This document shows positions 23,147-30,143 of a stretch of DNA of 64,000 bases, in pieces. The translations under genes were made by a program, and so were the position numbers. Where the stretch lies: contig NZ_RCZM01000002.1 in the NCBI RefSeq assembly GCF_006438965.1, positions 620,001 to 684,000 of the forward strand, given 5' to 3'. Below the pieces are notes generated by a model. It was not told where the DNA came from, ran no database searches, and saw only the letters and a program-made list of their open reading frames with translations. Source of the DNA: Pedococcus bigeumensis (GTDB lineage: Bacteria; Actinomycetota; Actinomycetes; Actinomycetales; Dermatophilaceae). The first letter of the stretch is position 1; each line of letters opens with the position of its first letter.

Positions 23147-24568
23147 ATGCGTAGCCACCGCCTCGGACCGTCCACCCGGTCCGGGGCGGTGTCCGCTTTC
23201 CTGTTCGCCCTGGGGTGGCTGCTGTTCTTCACCGCGCTGCAGTGGAGCGTGGTGCGCTACCGCATCCCCATCGTGGCCACCCTGACGGCGGCCACCGCGG
23301 CCCTGGCGCTGTGGCAGTGGCTCGGGTGGCGGGTCCGGCTGACCCGCCCGGCGGTGGCGGTCATGCTGGCCGGTTCGGCGCTCGCCACCCTCGCAGTCCC
23401 CCTGTTCAGCTACCTCGCACCGACCGGAATCGCGCTGGCCACCACCCTGCTCGTCGTCGCACCGCTGGTGGCCGCAGTCCTGTTGTGCACCAACGGTCCT
23501 CGAGCCGCGTGGGCTGCCGGGATCGTCGCCGTCACCGGGTATGCCGCGTGCGCGGCCATCGCCGTCGTCTCCTCACCGCGGCCACGCATCGACGTCTGGG
23601 TCACCCTGCAACAGGCAGCCGACGGCCTTGCCCGCGGGGAGAACTTCTACGCCATGAACTGGACCGGCTCCCCCGGCATCCAGGACGCCTTCACCTACCT
23701 GCCCTGGACCGCCGTCCTGCTCGCGCCGGGACGCTGGCTGTTCGGCGACGTCCGCTGGGCGCTGGCGTTCTGGACCCTCGTGGCGGTGGCCGGGGTCTGG
23801 CTGCTCGCGCGCAGCCCTGCACGACGGCATACCGGGTCGGGTGCCCAGCCCGGCTGGGGCTGGACGGCAGCGGCGGTGACGGCGCTGCTGGTCTTCGCAC
23901 CCGGGACCCTCACCCAGCTCGACCAGGCTTGGACTGAACCCCTGCTGCTCGCCGGCATCATCGGCTGGGCCGTCCTGGTGCAGCGCGACCGGGCCTGGTG
24001 GGCCGTCATCCCACTGGCCCTGGCGTGCGCCAGCAAGCAGCACCTCGCGCTGTTGCTCCCGGTCCTGCTGCTGTGGCGCCCATTCGGGTGGAAGCGGAGC
24101 ATCGCGACGGGCGCGCTGACTGGCATCCTCATCGCACCGTGGTTCCTCGCGAGCCCGCCTGACTTCGTCCACGACACGATCAGCCTGCTGGTGGGCTTCC
24201 ACCCGATCAAGTTCGCCAACACGCTCTACCTGTTGGCCCTCAACACCTTTGGCGTGACGCTGCCCCTCGCCGTGACAGGGATCGCCGTGCTCGGCACGCT
24301 CGCCGCCGTCTGCTGGACGGTGTGGCGCCGCCAGCCTCCGCTGGCCGACGTGCTGCGCTGGCTCGCGCTGGTGCTGCTCGTGGCCAACCTTGTCAACAAG
24401 CAGGCCTTCTACAACCAGTTCTGGCTGGTCGGCGCGCTGGTCGTCGTCTCTTTGGGCGTGGCGGAGCTGACGCGGAACACGCCGGACACGGGGAGCGCGT
24501 CGGACGCGGGGAGCGCGCCCGCCGACACGGACGGGCGCGCTCCTGCGCGACTGGGCGGACCCAGCTGA
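23147..24568 (+). CDS. GT87-like polyprenyl-linked glycosyltransferase, multi-pass membrane protein
   Basis: A 473-residue protein with about ten membrane helices and a conserved loop WVTLQQAADGLARGENFYA...YLPWTAVLLAPGRW, the pattern of GT-C/GT87 (DUF2029) mannosyl- or arabinosyltransferases, which use a lipid-linked sugar on the outer face of the membrane. The acidic catalytic residue after the first helix is not certain. SKQHLALLLPVLLLW in the middle is typical of the family. The last ~35 residues are a soluble Thr/Ala/Asp tail. It has its own leaderless promoter. Confidence 0.75.
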   Translation: MRSHRLGPSTRSGAVSAFLFALGWLLFFTALQWSVVRYRIPIVATLTAATAALALWQWLGWRVRLTRPAVAVMLAGSALATLAVPLFSYLAPTGIALATTLLVVAPLVAAVLLCTNGPRAAWAAGIVAVTGYAACAAIAVVSSPRPRIDVWVTLQQAADGLARGENFYAMNWTGSPGIQDAFTYLPWTAVLLAPGRWLFGDVRWALAFWTLVAVAGVWLLARSPARRHTGSGAQPGWGWTAAAVTALLVFAPGTLTQLDQAWTEPLLLAGIIGWAVLVQRDRAWWAVIPLALACASKQHLALLLPVLLLWRPFGWKRSIATGALTGILIAPWFLASPPDFVHDTISLLVGFHPIKFANTLYLLALNTFGVTLPLAVTGIAVLGTLAAVCWTVWRRQPPLADVLRWLALVLLVANLVNKQAFYNQFWLVGALVVVSLGVAELTRNTPDTGSASDAGSAPADTDGRAPARLGGPS

Positions 24569-24578
24569 GACCGGGCTG

Positions 24579-25286
24579 TCAGCCGACCTTGGAGAACGTG
24601 CCCGAGGCAGCAAACCCGTTGCGCCACAGTGTGTCCACCTCAGAGGCCTCCACCGAGTCCGGGTAGGGGTTGGTGCACGACGGGCCGGGGCCGCCACCGG
24701 ACATCAGCTTGGAGCACGGCTGGGTGTAGCGGTCCGGCAGGCCGAGCGCGTGCCCCGTCTCGTGGGTGACGATGCGCAGCGGTGCATAGACATTCGCCTG
24801 GTCGTAGTCCAGGAAGACGTAGCCGCTGCCGTGCCCGTCGCCGTAGTAGTACGAGCCGCTGGGGTCGGTCCCCTCGTAGTAGCTCAGGCTGGCGTTCGAC
24901 GAGTTTCCCTCGACCAGCCGCACGTTCGTCACACGGGAGTTCCAGATGGCCGCCCCCTGGTCGATCAGCGAGTCGAAGGACGGCGCCTGCGAGTCGTCGT
25001 AGTACACCGTCACGGCAGCCGCGAGCGGCTTGCGCTGACCGCTGGCCTGCTCCTTGGCGGCCTGCGCGATGGCGGTGTCGAGGTTCTTCTGGAGCCGGGC
25101 GTTCTGCGCCTTCTCGCGCTGGTTCGGCAGGTAGCTGCTGCCCCGCGCCTGGCCTGGTTGCTCGCTCTGCTGCGTCCACGAGTGCTCCGTCGGTGCGGCG
25201 TCGGTGCTCGCCGGCGCTGCGGCGAGGGTGGTGGCGGCGAGCGCCGCGGTGCTGGCGGCGATGAGGGTCAGTCGGGCTTTCGACAT
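24579..25286 (-). CDS. snpA: Snapalysin-type secreted zinc metalloprotease (M7)
   Basis: A 235-residue preproprotein with a Sec signal ([26 protein letters not shown]), a short propeptide rich in charged residues, and a mature domain starting near [10 protein letters not shown]. The M7 zinc site [11 protein letters not shown] (HExxHxxGxxD) is complete, followed by [14 protein letters not shown], where the two cysteines can pair. Snapalysin is the small neutral protease of streptomycetes. GGGAGCAGGA lies before ATG 25286. It is convergent with the GT87-like gene and 218 bases downstream of the HETTH lipoprotein gene. Confidence 0.9.
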   Translation of the reverse strand: MSKARLTLIAASTAALAATTLAAAPASTDAAPTEHSWTQQSEQPGQARGSSYLPNQREKAQNARLQKNLDTAIAQAAKEQASGQRKPLAAAVTVYYDDSQAPSFDSLIDQGAAIWNSRVTNVRLVEGNSSNASLSYYEGTDPSGSYYYGDGHGSGYVFLDYDQANVYAPLRIVTHETGHALGLPDRYTQPCSKLMSGGGPGPSCTNPYPDSVEASEVDTLWRNGFAASGTFSKVG

Positions 25287-25412
25287 GTCCTGCTCCCTTG
25301 GAGATGGTCGGTGTCAGGTCGGGTGCCGCGACGGGTGCCGCGGCACTGCCTTCCTTCCTAACCGCGGTGAGGTCGGGCGTTCGCAGGGTCCGGGTCAGGT
25401 CTTGGCCAAGTC

Positions 25413-25474
25413 CCGACAGGTCGGTGTATGCCGCGTGTGCAGCACGTCTGGAACGTCTGGACCCGACAGGTCGG
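25413..25474. promoter_or_regulatory. Two identical CCGACAGGTCGG palindromes, 50 bp apart
   Basis: CCGACAGGTCGG (CCGAC-N2-GTCGG) occurs at 25413-25424 and 25463-25474 in the 218-bp gap upstream of the snapalysin gene and downstream of the lipoprotein gene. The 2-base centre is too short for a hairpin loop, so operators are likelier than terminators. A GTATGCCG octamer lies between them at 25426. Confidence 0.45.
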
Positions 25475-25504
25475 CGCGCGTCCAGCGGTCGACAGAGTCG
25501 CCGG

Positions 25505-26857
25505 TCAGCGCGCGGCCAGGGACCTCAGGTAGGACAGCCACTCCTTGGTGAAGGCGGCCGGTGAGGTGCGCAGGACCGTCCTGAAGGCGGCGGCGACGTT
25601 CGCGTCGGGGTCGCTGGTCGCGCTCGATGACGGGTCGGTGGTGGTGGCCGCCGCGAGGTAGAAGCGGATCAGGGCCGCCGAGCCGTAGCGGTCGACGATG
25701 CGGTTGACCGCCAGCCAGGCGGCGTTGTAGCTCGGTGCGATGGTGGTGTGCGCCGGGTCGAAGTCACCGGCAGTCGGCAGGGTCTTGGGGCCCTTGCCGG
25801 CACGGACGCGGTCTAGCAGGGCGGCGGCGACCTGGGTGCGTGTCGCGCCGATGTCCCGGTAGCCGACGTAGTCGGCCATGCCCTCGGACAGCCACAGGGG
25901 CACGGGCCGGTTGGTCGTGGCGCGGATGGCGACGTGGGTCGTCTCGTGGGTCACGACGACCTGCTTGCCACGGGTCTGGAGGTTCGCGAAGGCACCGGGG
26001 TTGACCACCACCCGGTCGGCACCGGCACGGCCCTGGAGGTCGAACGGACCGTCCGTGACGGCTGCGACCTGTCCGACACCGTCCTTGTCCGCACCGACCT
26101 GCTCGGCCATCTGGGTGGCTGTCCCCGGGACGACGAGGACCAGCCGCTTGTTCCAGGGCGCGGTCCAGACCGCATCGACCCGCTTGACGGCGAGGTTGCC
26201 CAGCGTCAGGTACGGACGTAGCCGGCTCGCCGGACCGGAACCGACGACCAACGTCGTCGCGCTGCGCACCACGGTGAACTTCGGCAGGTCCCACAGCTGC
26301 ACCTGCGTGCCACCGTCAGTGTCGTCGATGAGCCGCCACTCGTCCCCACGCCTGACCACGGTGAAGTAGGACTCGAAGTCCCGCGTCGCGGTGTCGAAAC
26401 CCGCGAGGCTGTAGCGGCCGGCCACCCGCGAGACCCAGGCGTCCGGCCCGAGCTGGGCCACCCGTTCGACGCTCAGGGCCGGTGCCGGCTCAGGGGTGCC
26501 GTAGCTGAAGGTGCCCAGCGGGAGCTGGGCGAGGGCGTCGTACTGGGCGAGCTGACGCAGCCCGAACCCCGAGGAAGGGTCGTCGAGGGTGGCCGAGAAC
26601 GCCCTCCGGTCATGGTCGCGGACCGCGGCGGCCCGCTGGGCGAGCAACGTCGCGAGCGCGTCCTCGCGGACGGTCGAGGGCTGCGGCGCGTTCTGCTGTG
26701 AGGAGGGCGACCAGGTCGTCGAGGACCCGTCCGGCCCGGGCGCCTTGCTCGGCGAGCAGCCGACCAGTCCGAGGCCGAGGACCAGCACGCCGACCAGCAC
26801 CGCTCCCGCCACCCCGCGGTCCGGGCGACCGCCGCGGGACGTGGTGGGCCGGCTCAT
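25505..26857 (-). CDS. Lipoprotein with HETTH zinc-peptidase-like domain
   Basis: A 450-residue exported lipoprotein. The lipobox LGLGLVGC puts the lipidated Cys near residue 34. The C-terminal half has VVVTHETTHVAIRATTNRPVPLWLSEGMADYVGY, an HExxH motif with a downstream glutamate (EGMADY), the gluzincin pattern. The N-terminal half looks like a SnoaL/NTF2-type domain (YDALAQLPLGTFSYG, VVRRGDEWRLID). Together this suggests a surface zinc hydrolase, but the substrate is unknown. ATG 26857 is preceded by TACGAT at 6 bases (leaderless). Downstream on the same strand is snapalysin, also a secreted zinc protease. Confidence 0.8.
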   Translation of the reverse strand: MSRPTTSRGGRPDRGVAGAVLVGVLVLGLGLVGCSPSKAPGPDGSSTTWSPSSQQNAPQPSTVREDALATLLAQRAAAVRDHDRRAFSATLDDPSSGFGLRQLAQYDALAQLPLGTFSYGTPEPAPALSVERVAQLGPDAWVSRVAGRYSLAGFDTATRDFESYFTVVRRGDEWRLIDDTDGGTQVQLWDLPKFTVVRSATTLVVGSGPASRLRPYLTLGNLAVKRVDAVWTAPWNKRLVLVVPGTATQMAEQVGADKDGVGQVAAVTDGPFDLQGRAGADRVVVNPGAFANLQTRGKQVVVTHETTHVAIRATTNRPVPLWLSEGMADYVGYRDIGATRTQVAAALLDRVRAGKGPKTLPTAGDFDPAHTTIAPSYNAAWLAVNRIVDRYGSAALIRFYLAAATTTDPSSSATSDPDANVAAAFRTVLRTSPAAFTKEWLSYLRSLAAR

Positions 26858-26863
26858 CCAGCC

Positions 26864-26869
26864 ATCGTA
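26864..26869 (-). promoter_or_regulatory. -10 element (TACGAT), leaderless lipoprotein gene
   Basis: Minus-strand TACGAT, 6 bases before ATG 26857. Confidence 0.55.
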
Positions 26870-26877
26870 GGAGCCGC

Positions 26878-27099
26878 TCAGCCGACGGCGCGGATGTGGG
26901 CGGCCCACGGCTCGCGCCGGGCGCTGGCCGAGGTGGCTTCGTGGGCAGTGACCAGCCCGGCCTCGGCGAACCGCGTGACGGCCGCCCGCTCGGCGGCATC
27001 GAGGGGCAGCTGCGCCCCCTGGGGCACCAGCAGGGCCGTGACCATGCAGTCGGCGCAGTGCAGGTCGCGCACCGGGCAGCTCTGGCAATCGATGATCAT
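26878..27099 (-). CDS. Small double-CxxC protein of unknown function
   Basis: A 73-residue protein beginning MIIDCQSCPVRDLHCADC: C5, C8, C15 and C18 form CxxC-x6-CxxC, enough for a zinc ribbon or a redox-active knuckle. The rest is an amphipathic region (LPLDAAERAAVTRFAEAGLV) resembling a short winged-helix end. I know it only as a conserved small actinobacterial protein. GAGGTGG lies 6 bases before ATG 27099. It is 20 bases upstream of the lipoprotein gene's start on the same strand. Confidence 0.75.
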   Translation of the reverse strand: MIIDCQSCPVRDLHCADCMVTALLVPQGAQLPLDAAERAAVTRFAEAGLVTAHEATSASARREPWAAHIRAVG

Positions 27100-27310
27100 C
27101 GCGACCACCTCGCTCTCTGTCGGGACACTTCTGTGGAGAAGTACGGTTGATGGTTTCTCACCTGACGACGACGCTAGGTGAGGGCACTGACAACGCCGGC
27201 AACGCGGCATACCGAGCACTGGTCTGCGCCCCGGCCCGAGCCCTGACGGCCGGACACGGAACTGACCCGAGGCAAGGGCGCGCCTGCCGCCGGCTGTCAC
27301 ACCACCGGCC

Positions 27311-27316
27311 TACCGT
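27311..27316 (+). promoter_or_regulatory. -10 element (TACCGT), leaderless exonuclease gene
   Basis: TACCGT lies 7 bases before ATG 27324. The 224-bp gap upstream (27100-27323) also has a weak inverted repeat CTCACCT/AGGTGAG at 27157-27182 and a CGGCATAC octamer at 27205. Confidence 0.5.
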
Positions 27317-27323
27317 CGGGTCC

Positions 27324-29057
27324 ATGCAGATGGCCGGCGACCAGATGGTGCAAGGCACCTTCGACGACTTGGGCACGGCGCTGGCCGATGTCACGTTCGT
27401 CGTCGTCGACCTCGAGACCACCGGTGGCAGCCCGGCTGACTCCGCCATCACCGAGATCGGCGCGGTCAAGGTGCGCGGCGGTGAGGTGCTGGGCGAGTTC
27501 CAGACGCTGGTCAACCCGCACCTGCCGATCCCGCCGTTCATCCAGTCGCTCACCGGCATCACCACGTCGATGGTGGCCGACGCGCCACGCATCGAGTCCG
27601 CGCTGCCGGCGTTCCTCGAGTTCGCCCAGGGCGCGGTGCTGGTCGCCCACAACGCCGGGTTCGACGTCGGGTTCCTCAAGATGGCGGCGCGCGACCAGGG
27701 CATCGAGTGGCCCCGGCACGCGGTCCTCGACACCGTCCACCTCGCGCGCCAGCTGGTCAGCCGGGACGAGGCACGCAACCACAAGCTCTCGACGCTGGCC
27801 GCCCTGTTCGGCGCGACCACGACGCCCGACCACCGCGCGCTGCACGACGCCCAGGCGACGGTCGACGTGCTGCACGCCCTCATCGGCCGGGTGGGCAGCC
27901 TCGGGGTGCACACCTTCGAGGAGCTCGCGAGCTACACGTCGCGGGTCAGCCCCGCCCAGCGACGCAAGCGCTGGCTGGCCGACGGCCTCCCCAGCGAGCC
28001 GGGGGTCTACCTGTTCAAGGACTCCGACGGCCGGGTCCTCTACGTCGGCACCTCGGTCAACATCCGCACCCGGGTGCGCAGCTACTTCACCGCGTCCGAG
28101 CAGCGCACCCGGATGGCCGAGATGGTGCGGCTGGCCGAGTCGGTCACCCCGATCGTCTGCGCCACCACGCTCGAGGCCGAGGTCCGCGAGCTGCGCCTCA
28201 TCGCCGAGCACAAGCCGCGCTACAACCGCCGTTCCAAGTTCCCCGAGCGGGCCACCTGGGTCAAGCTGACCGTCGAGGCGTTCCCGAGGCTGTCGATCGT
28301 GCGTGAGGTGCGCGGCGACGGCGCCCGCTACATCGGTCCGTTCGGCAGCCGTGGGTCCGCCGAGGCGGCCGTCGCCGCGGTCCACGAGGTCATCCCGCTG
28401 CGTCAGTGCGTGCAGCGGCTGAGCCCCACCCGCCCGGTCGGTTCGTGCGTGCTCGCCGACATGGGTCGCTGCGGCGCTCCCTGCACCGGCGCCCAGAGCG
28501 TGCAGGAGTATGCCGCCGTGGTGCAGGACGCCGTCCACGCGCTGGCCGGTGACTCCCGCAGCGTGGTCACCGCGCTGCGCACCCGGATGGGGTCGCTCGC
28601 CGACCAGGAGCGGTTCGAGGACGCCGGCACGCTGCGCGACCGCATGCTGGCGCTGGTACGCGGCATGGCCCGCGCGCAGCGGATCGCACCCCTGGCCGCC
28701 AGCCCCGAGATCATCGCCGCCCGGCCCGCCGTGCCAGGTGGGTGGGAGGTCGTCGTCGTCCGGCACGGACGCCTCGCTGCGAGCACCATCTCGCCGCGAG
28801 GTGCCGATCCGATGCCCTACGTCGACGCCGTGCGCACCAGCGCCGAGGTCGTGCTCCCGGCCCACTGGCCGGCCCCTGCGGCCACACCGGAGGAGACCGA
28901 GAAGATCCTGCGCTGGCTGGAGTCCCCCGGCGTCCGCATCGTCGACCTCGACGGCGAGTGGACCTGCCCCGTCGGTGGCGCCGGCGGTGCCCGCGCCGAG
29001 CTCGAACCCCAGGCGGTCGCCCGGCACGCGGTGGCCGGCTTCGTCGCCGCGTCCTGA
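27324..29057 (+). CDS. DEDD exonuclease / GIY-YIG / UvrC-like fusion (Cho-like nuclease)
   Basis: A 577-residue fusion. Residues ~20-190 are a DnaQ/PolC-type 3'-5' exonuclease: VVVDLETTGGSP (Exo I), AHNAGFDVGFL (Exo II) and DHRALHDAQATVD (Exo III). Residues ~220-310 are a GIY-YIG nuclease (EPGVYLFKDSDGRVLYVG...RTRVRSYF) as in UvrC and Cho. The C-terminal part keeps UvrC-like MGRCGAPC and a UVR-type helix pair (SLADQERFEDAGTLRDRML). It probably works in nucleotide excision repair or damage processing. ATG 27324 is chosen for its leaderless -10 and for matching the usual N-terminus; an open frame continues to 27147 without support. Confidence 0.9.
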   Translation: MQMAGDQMVQGTFDDLGTALADVTFVVVDLETTGGSPADSAITEIGAVKVRGGEVLGEFQTLVNPHLPIPPFIQSLTGITTSMVADAPRIESALPAFLEFAQGAVLVAHNAGFDVGFLKMAARDQGIEWPRHAVLDTVHLARQLVSRDEARNHKLSTLAALFGATTTPDHRALHDAQATVDVLHALIGRVGSLGVHTFEELASYTSRVSPAQRRKRWLADGLPSEPGVYLFKDSDGRVLYVGTSVNIRTRVRSYFTASEQRTRMAEMVRLAESVTPIVCATTLEAEVRELRLIAEHKPRYNRRSKFPERATWVKLTVEAFPRLSIVREVRGDGARYIGPFGSRGSAEAAVAAVHEVIPLRQCVQRLSPTRPVGSCVLADMGRCGAPCTGAQSVQEYAAVVQDAVHALAGDSRSVVTALRTRMGSLADQERFEDAGTLRDRMLALVRGMARAQRIAPLAASPEIIAARPAVPGGWEVVVVRHGRLAASTISPRGADPMPYVDAVRTSAEVVLPAHWPAPAATPEETEKILRWLESPGVRIVDLDGEWTCPVGGAGGARAELEPQAVARHAVAGFVAAS

Positions 29058-29070
29058 CCAGGCGGCTCAG

Positions 29071-29604
29071 TCAGGCAAGCTGCCGGGTCTCGGCCGGTGC
29101 CAGGGCCACGGCGAGGTCCACCGCCAGGAGCAGCAGCACCACTCCGGCCGCGAACCGCTCGGCGCCCAGCCCGGCGAGTCGGTAGTGCTCGGGGCTCACA
29201 CAGAGCACATGTCCCCGGGACACAAGCGGATACGGACAGCCTGGCCTGGCGTCCGCAGGCGTCCCACCCGGCGCAAGCCTGAGACCCGACCATGCCGCGA
29301 GCAGCCCTGCCACGGCAATGAGGGCCAGGGCCGCTCCTCCGGGCGAGGCGAACGCACGCGCCAGCCGTCCGACGCTGACCCGGCTACGGGCGCGGCTGGT
29401 CAGCCGCAACCTGCCGGCCACACCCACCTGACCGGCGAGCAGCAGCAGGACAGCCGGCACGACCAGTACCGGACTGGCGGGCAGGGCTTCGGGCTGCGTG
29501 CAGGTCCACGCGACGACCGCGGCCGAGCCCAGCACACCCACCCCGAGGGCAAGGGGCAGGACGCGCAGCCCCTGCTGCGGCACCACGGTCCCCGTCTGGC
29601 CCAC
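29071..29604 (-). CDS. Small multi-pass membrane protein of unknown function
   Basis: A protein of about 177 residues from GTG 29604 with four hydrophobic segments (LRVLPLALGVGVLGSAAVV, LVVPAVLLLLAGQVGVAG, ALALIAVAGLLAAWSGL and FAAGVVLLLLAVDLAVALA). An outside loop between segments 3 and 4 has two cysteines (RPGCPYPLVSRGHVLCVSPE) that could form a disulfide. I recognise no family. The start is uncertain (ATG 29664 is in frame), but the shorter form keeps more distance from the divergent Lrp-type gene. Confidence 0.65.
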   Translation of the reverse strand: MGQTGTVVPQQGLRVLPLALGVGVLGSAAVVAWTCTQPEALPASPVLVVPAVLLLLAGQVGVAGRLRLTSRARSRVSVGRLARAFASPGGAALALIAVAGLLAAWSGLRLAPGGTPADARPGCPYPLVSRGHVLCVSPEHYRLAGLGAERFAAGVVLLLLAVDLAVALAPAETRQLA

Positions 29605-29684
29605 CCGGACATGATGATCCAGGACTGCCCGAGATGTGCCGCGTTCGGCAACAGATCCCCCCACGCGGCGTGCGGCAGCGCCGA

Positions 29685-29690
29685 TACAGT
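29685..29690 (+). promoter_or_regulatory. -10 element (TACAGT), leaderless RAM-domain gene
   Basis: TACAGT lies 6 bases before GTG 29697. Confidence 0.6.
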
Positions 29691-29696
29691 GACCCT

Positions 29697-29981
29697 GTGA
29701 TCTCCGCCATCGTGCTCATCAACGCCGAAGTCGACCGCATCCCCGAGGTGGCCCAGGCCATCGCCGAGCTCGAAGGTGTCACCGAGGTCTACTCGGTCGC
29801 CGGTGACGCCGACCTGATCGCGATGATCCGGGTCAAGGAGCACGAGCAGCTCAACGACGTCATCGCCGACCGGCTCAACAAGGTGCAGGGCGTCATCGGC
29901 ACCAACACGCACATCGCGTTCCGCACCTACTCCAAGCACGACCTCGAGGCGGCCTTCAGCCTCGGCCTCGACGGGGGCTGA
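29697..29981 (+). CDS. Lrp/AsnC ligand-binding (RAM) domain protein without HTH
   Basis: A 94-residue stand-alone RAM domain: ISAIVLINAEVDRIPEVAQAIAELEGVTEVYSVAGDADLIAMIRV is the beta-alpha-beta-beta core that in Lrp/AsnC regulators binds amino acids and forms octamers. No helix-turn-helix precedes it, so it cannot bind DNA alone; such stand-alone domains are widespread in actinobacteria near trpD and ctaE. The GTG start is fixed by the TACAGT -10 at 6 bases. An 8-bp hairpin follows the stop. Confidence 0.9.
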   Translation: MISAIVLINAEVDRIPEVAQAIAELEGVTEVYSVAGDADLIAMIRVKEHEQLNDVIADRLNKVQGVIGTNTHIAFRTYSKHDLEAAFSLGLDGG

Positions 29982-29990
29982 CCAGCCGCA

Positions 29991-30010
29991 CCTGCAGCGA
30001 CAGCTGCAGG
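29991..30010 (+). terminator. Hairpin terminator after the RAM-domain gene
   Basis: CCTGCAGC (29991-29998), loop GACA, GCTGCAGG (30003-30010): perfect 8-bp stem, 9 bases after the stop. Confidence 0.6.
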
Positions 30011-30143
30011 ACCTGACACCTCCCCGCGGGCCTGCCTCGGCCGCCCGGCCGATCTGAGTAGCAACGCGCATTCGCGACACCCCTGCTGACCGGCACACTC
30101 GGACCACCGAGCGCTGCCGCGCCTGCACCCCCCCGGAGGACCG

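Noticed and set aside
29071-29981. Lrp-type gene as part of a full Lrp regulator with an upstream helix-turn-helix
   Set aside because: No HTH lies in frame upstream, and a -10 six bases before GTG 29697 leaves no room; it is a stand-alone RAM domain.
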